From contig JAUWMQ010000006.1 in the NCBI GenBank assembly GCA_030613065.1, positions 1 through 46,474 of the forward strand: a DNA stretch of 46,474 bases, read 5' to 3'. Under the pieces are notes generated by a model. The model saw nothing but the letters and a program-made list of their open reading frames with translations, was not told where the DNA came from and did no database searches. The translations under genes and the position numbers were made by a program. This document shows, in pieces, positions 44,419 to 46,474 of this stretch (positions within the stretch are counted from its first letter, which is position 1; each line of letters starts with the position of its first letter). This stretch comes from Candidatus Aegiribacteria sp. Its GTDB lineage: Bacteria; Fermentibacterota; Fermentibacteria; Fermentibacterales; JCC-6.

Positions 44419-45960
44419 ATGGTTCTCGGTGGAGTAGCGATTCTTGATTTCGGGTCCCAGTACAATCAGCTGATAGCCAGAAGAATTAGGGAAATGGGTG
44501 TGTACTGTGAGCTTATCCCCGGGAATGCACCGATGCCTGAGATATTGAGAATCAAGCCTGCTGCAATAATCCTTTCAGGAGGTCCCTCAAGTGTATACGA
44601 TGACGACTCTCCTCATTCTGATCCTGCAGTTTTTCAAACAGAGCTGCCGATACTTGGTATCTGTTATGGAATGCAGCTGCTGGCCCTTAATGAGAACGGA
44701 AAGGTAGAGGGCGGGTATGAGAGGGAATATGGCCCCGCGAAGCTGTACAGTGAAAAGGACATTGATATTTTCAATGATATTGAATCCGGGCTTCAGGCCT
44801 GGATGAGCCATGGAGACAGGGTTGTGAAGGTTCCCGCTGGATACAGCGTGATAGCACATACCGAGTCGCTTCCGATAGCGGCTATGGCGGATGTCTCAAG
44901 GAGAAGGTATGGAGTGCAGTTTCACCCGGAGGTGAATCATACCGTATTCGGAGAGAAACTGCTGAGAAATTTTGTTTTCGGAATATCCGGCATTTCTCCC
45001 AACTGGAGCATGAAAACATTCCGGAAAAAATCAATAGAAACTGTACGAAATGAACTCGCTGGCGGTGGTAATGTTATCCTTGGGCTTTCCGGAGGTGTGG
45101 ATTCTTCCGTTGTAGCTGCACTTCTTCATGAAGCTGTACCCGAGAGGTTCACACCAATTTTCGTGGATAATGGTTTGTTGAGAATGGGTGAAAGGGAAGA
45201 GGTAGTGGAGACTTTCCGCGACCATTTCGGGATGCCGCTTAAAACCATTGATGGTTCCGATGAGTTCCTTTCAGCTTTGAGCGGAGTGACAGATCCTGAG
45301 AGGAAAAGGAAAATCATCGGCAGAGTTTTCATTGAACTCTTCGAGAAAGCTGCATTCGAAATTGATAACGTTACTCATCTGGCCCAGGGAACGCTGTACC
45401 CTGATGTCATCGAAAGTGTTTCCTTCCGCGGTCCTTCCGCGACTATCAAGAGTCATCACAATGTGGGCGGTCTGCCGGAGCGGATGAACCTTAAGCTGCT
45501 TGAACCGCTTCGGGAGCTGTTCAAGGACGAAGTGAGGGAGCTGGGGCGAGAGCTGGGGCTGCCTGATCGTATGGTATCCAGGCATCCTTTTCCCGGCCCT
45601 GGACTGGCGGTCAGAATACTTGGTGATATCAACCATGAAGACCTGGAAATCCTAAGAAAAGCGGACAGGATTTTCATAGATTATCTTCAGGAGAACGATC
45701 TCTACGATGATATCTGGCAGGCTTTCGCCGTGCTTCTCCCGGTGAGGACAGTCGGGGTTATGGGGGACGAAAGAACCTATGACAGGGTCATCGCCCTTCG
45801 TGCCGTAACTTCCACAGACGGAATGACAGCTGACTGGTACAGAATACCTCATGAACACCTGGCCAGGATATCATCTTCAATCGTTAACAGGGTAAACGGT
45901 ATCAGCCGGGTAGTGTACGATGTCTCAACAAAACCACCCGGTACGATCGAGTGGGAGTGA
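44419..45960 (+). CDS. guaA: GMP synthase (glutamine-hydrolysing)
   Basis: A 513-aa protein, normal length. The glutaminase domain has LDFGSQYNQLIARRIRE and the Cys of GICYGMQLLA, with His/Glu in VQFHPEVNHT. The ATP-pyrophosphatase loop is LGLSGGVDSSVVAALLH. The C-terminal dimerisation domain ends KPPGTIEWE, as in all GuaA proteins. It converts XMP to GMP. It begins 10 bp after purF with AAAGGAG before its ATG. Confidence 0.97.
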   Translation: MVLGGVAILDFGSQYNQLIARRIREMGVYCELIPGNAPMPEILRIKPAAIILSGGPSSVYDDDSPHSDPAVFQTELPILGICYGMQLLALNENGKVEGGYEREYGPAKLYSEKDIDIFNDIESGLQAWMSHGDRVVKVPAGYSVIAHTESLPIAAMADVSRRRYGVQFHPEVNHTVFGEKLLRNFVFGISGISPNWSMKTFRKKSIETVRNELAGGGNVILGLSGGVDSSVVAALLHEAVPERFTPIFVDNGLLRMGEREEVVETFRDHFGMPLKTIDGSDEFLSALSGVTDPERKRKIIGRVFIELFEKAAFEIDNVTHLAQGTLYPDVIESVSFRGPSATIKSHHNVGGLPERMNLKLLEPLRELFKDEVRELGRELGLPDRMVSRHPFPGPGLAVRILGDINHEDLEILRKADRIFIDYLQENDLYDDIWQAFAVLLPVRTVGVMGDERTYDRVIALRAVTSTDGMTADWYRIPHEHLARISSSIVNRVNGISRVVYDVSTKPPGTIEWE

Positions 45961-46202
45961 ATAATAAGTTTATAATATCACTGATAAAATGATAATAATG
46001 CTCAAATGCAAGACCTGACCCTAACGCAATCCTAGCCACCAGAGCTAATCGCCCACCGCACTATACAAAGCGTGGCTTGAAGGGTATATACAAAAGGTGT
46101 AATCGTCAAGGTTTGGACTGTCAGTAACCAGGGTTGACGAAGTGGATGTGATATTTTAGCTTATTAATGTGATATTGTTCTAACTATATAAGGATGTGGT
46201 TT

Positions 46203-46474
46203 ATGAAACTGGTTGTTTTTTCTTTGTCTGTCTTTGCAGCTTTTGCTTTCGCTGACGTTTCTGAACTCGGTGCGCTTCACCCTCAAGGGGGTACTGCTCC
46301 CGGTGGAACAGATGACATTGTCTTTGCCCAGTCATATGTATACGCCAACATTACCAATGGAATCCGCCTGAGCGCTGACGAATGCTACTGGGCCGATGAC
46401 TTTATTCTGTCCGCCAATGCCTATATTCAGAATATTAGTTTCTGGATAGTTTATAACGTCACCTCCGCACCAAG
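46203..46474 (+). CDS. secreted protein, truncated by the window edge
   Basis: The frame is open from the ATG at 46203 to the last base (at least 90 residues). It starts with a Sec signal peptide (MKLVVFSLSVFAAFAFA, cut before DVSEL). The mature part (DDIVFAQSYVYANITNGIRL, then ECYWADDFILSANAYIQ) resembles the beginning of secreted beta-sandwich proteins, but there is too little to assign a family. AAGGA lies about eight bases before the ATG. Confidence 0.7.
   Translation, partial: MKLVVFSLSVFAAFAFADVSELGALHPQGGTAPGGTDDIVFAQSYVYANITNGIRLSADECYWADDFILSANAYIQNISFWIVYNVTSAP

Noticed and set aside
46134-46162. TTGACG followed by TAGCTT as promoter of the last gene
   Set aside because: The -10 matches only three of six positions; several other weak options exist in this AT-rich stretch, so none is called.

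Overview
The window looks like a chromosome segment of a strictly anaerobic, Gram-negative-type bacterium. Anaerobic traits are a class III ribonucleotide reductase (nrdD/nrdG), a tungsten-type aldehyde oxidoreductase with NADH- and ferredoxin-linked modules, and a tungstate transporter. Lipoprotein and Sec signal peptides, and a secreted FG-GAP protein ending in a FlgD-like/Por-type tail, suggest the FCB group (Fermentibacterota- or Cloacimonadota-like candidate phyla). That placement is inference from gene content. No rRNA, tRNA, CRISPR array, prophage or insertion sequence was seen.

Layout. 190-1050: two small envelope proteins. 1101-5003: a Pur-alpha-like/SANT-like regulator, a YgiQ-type radical SAM protein and a membrane SGNH hydrolase. 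5210-9599: a tightly overlapping pyranopterin-cofactor operon (MobB-ModE fusion, moeA, moaA, moaC, MOSC-MogA fusion). 9798-11180: a DUF4097/DUF2089 envelope-stress-type pair behind a good promoter. 11335-18435 (minus): the split aldehyde oxidoreductase operon, a ThiS/MoaD-like sulfur carrier and a GT-C-type membrane protein. 18598-19212: a divergent ThiF-like E1 enzyme. 19290-20780: a secreted FG-GAP protein flanked by a 51-bp direct repeat copied from the end of the ThiF-like gene. 20868-23381 (minus): a membrane SpoIIE-type phosphatase. 23709-26956: tupABC plus a MobB/FeS-like protein. 27087-27882 (minus): an ArsR / 45-aa Cys-His peptide / Cys-rich secreted protein operon with a palindromic operator. 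27958-30933 (minus): nrdD, a separate glycyl-radical polypeptide and nrdG, with a promoter and tandem NrdR-like boxes. 31273-34201: an EamA transporter, a HEPN/MNT pair, an asparaginase deletion remnant and mazEF. 34480-41179 (minus): a secreted protein and two tandem M16 peptidases. 41351-45960: pyrG-purF-guaA. 46203 to the edge: a truncated secreted protein.

How it fits together. The centre of interest is tungsten. TupABC imports tungstate. MoaA, MoaC, MoeA and MOSC-MogA build and metallate the pterin, the ThiS/MoaD-like carrier and ThiF-like E1 may supply sulfur, and the MobB-ModE fusion may sense the oxyanion. The presumed client is an aldehyde oxidoreductase whose two halves are encoded at opposite ends of a NuoE-NuoF-NuoG cassette: aorN, nuoE, nuoF, then nuoG fused to aorC. 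The arrangement looks as if an NADH-dehydrogenase/hydrogenase-type electron module had been inserted at the domain 1/2 boundary of an aor gene. It predicts an NAD-linked, possibly electron-bifurcating, aldehyde oxidoreductase.
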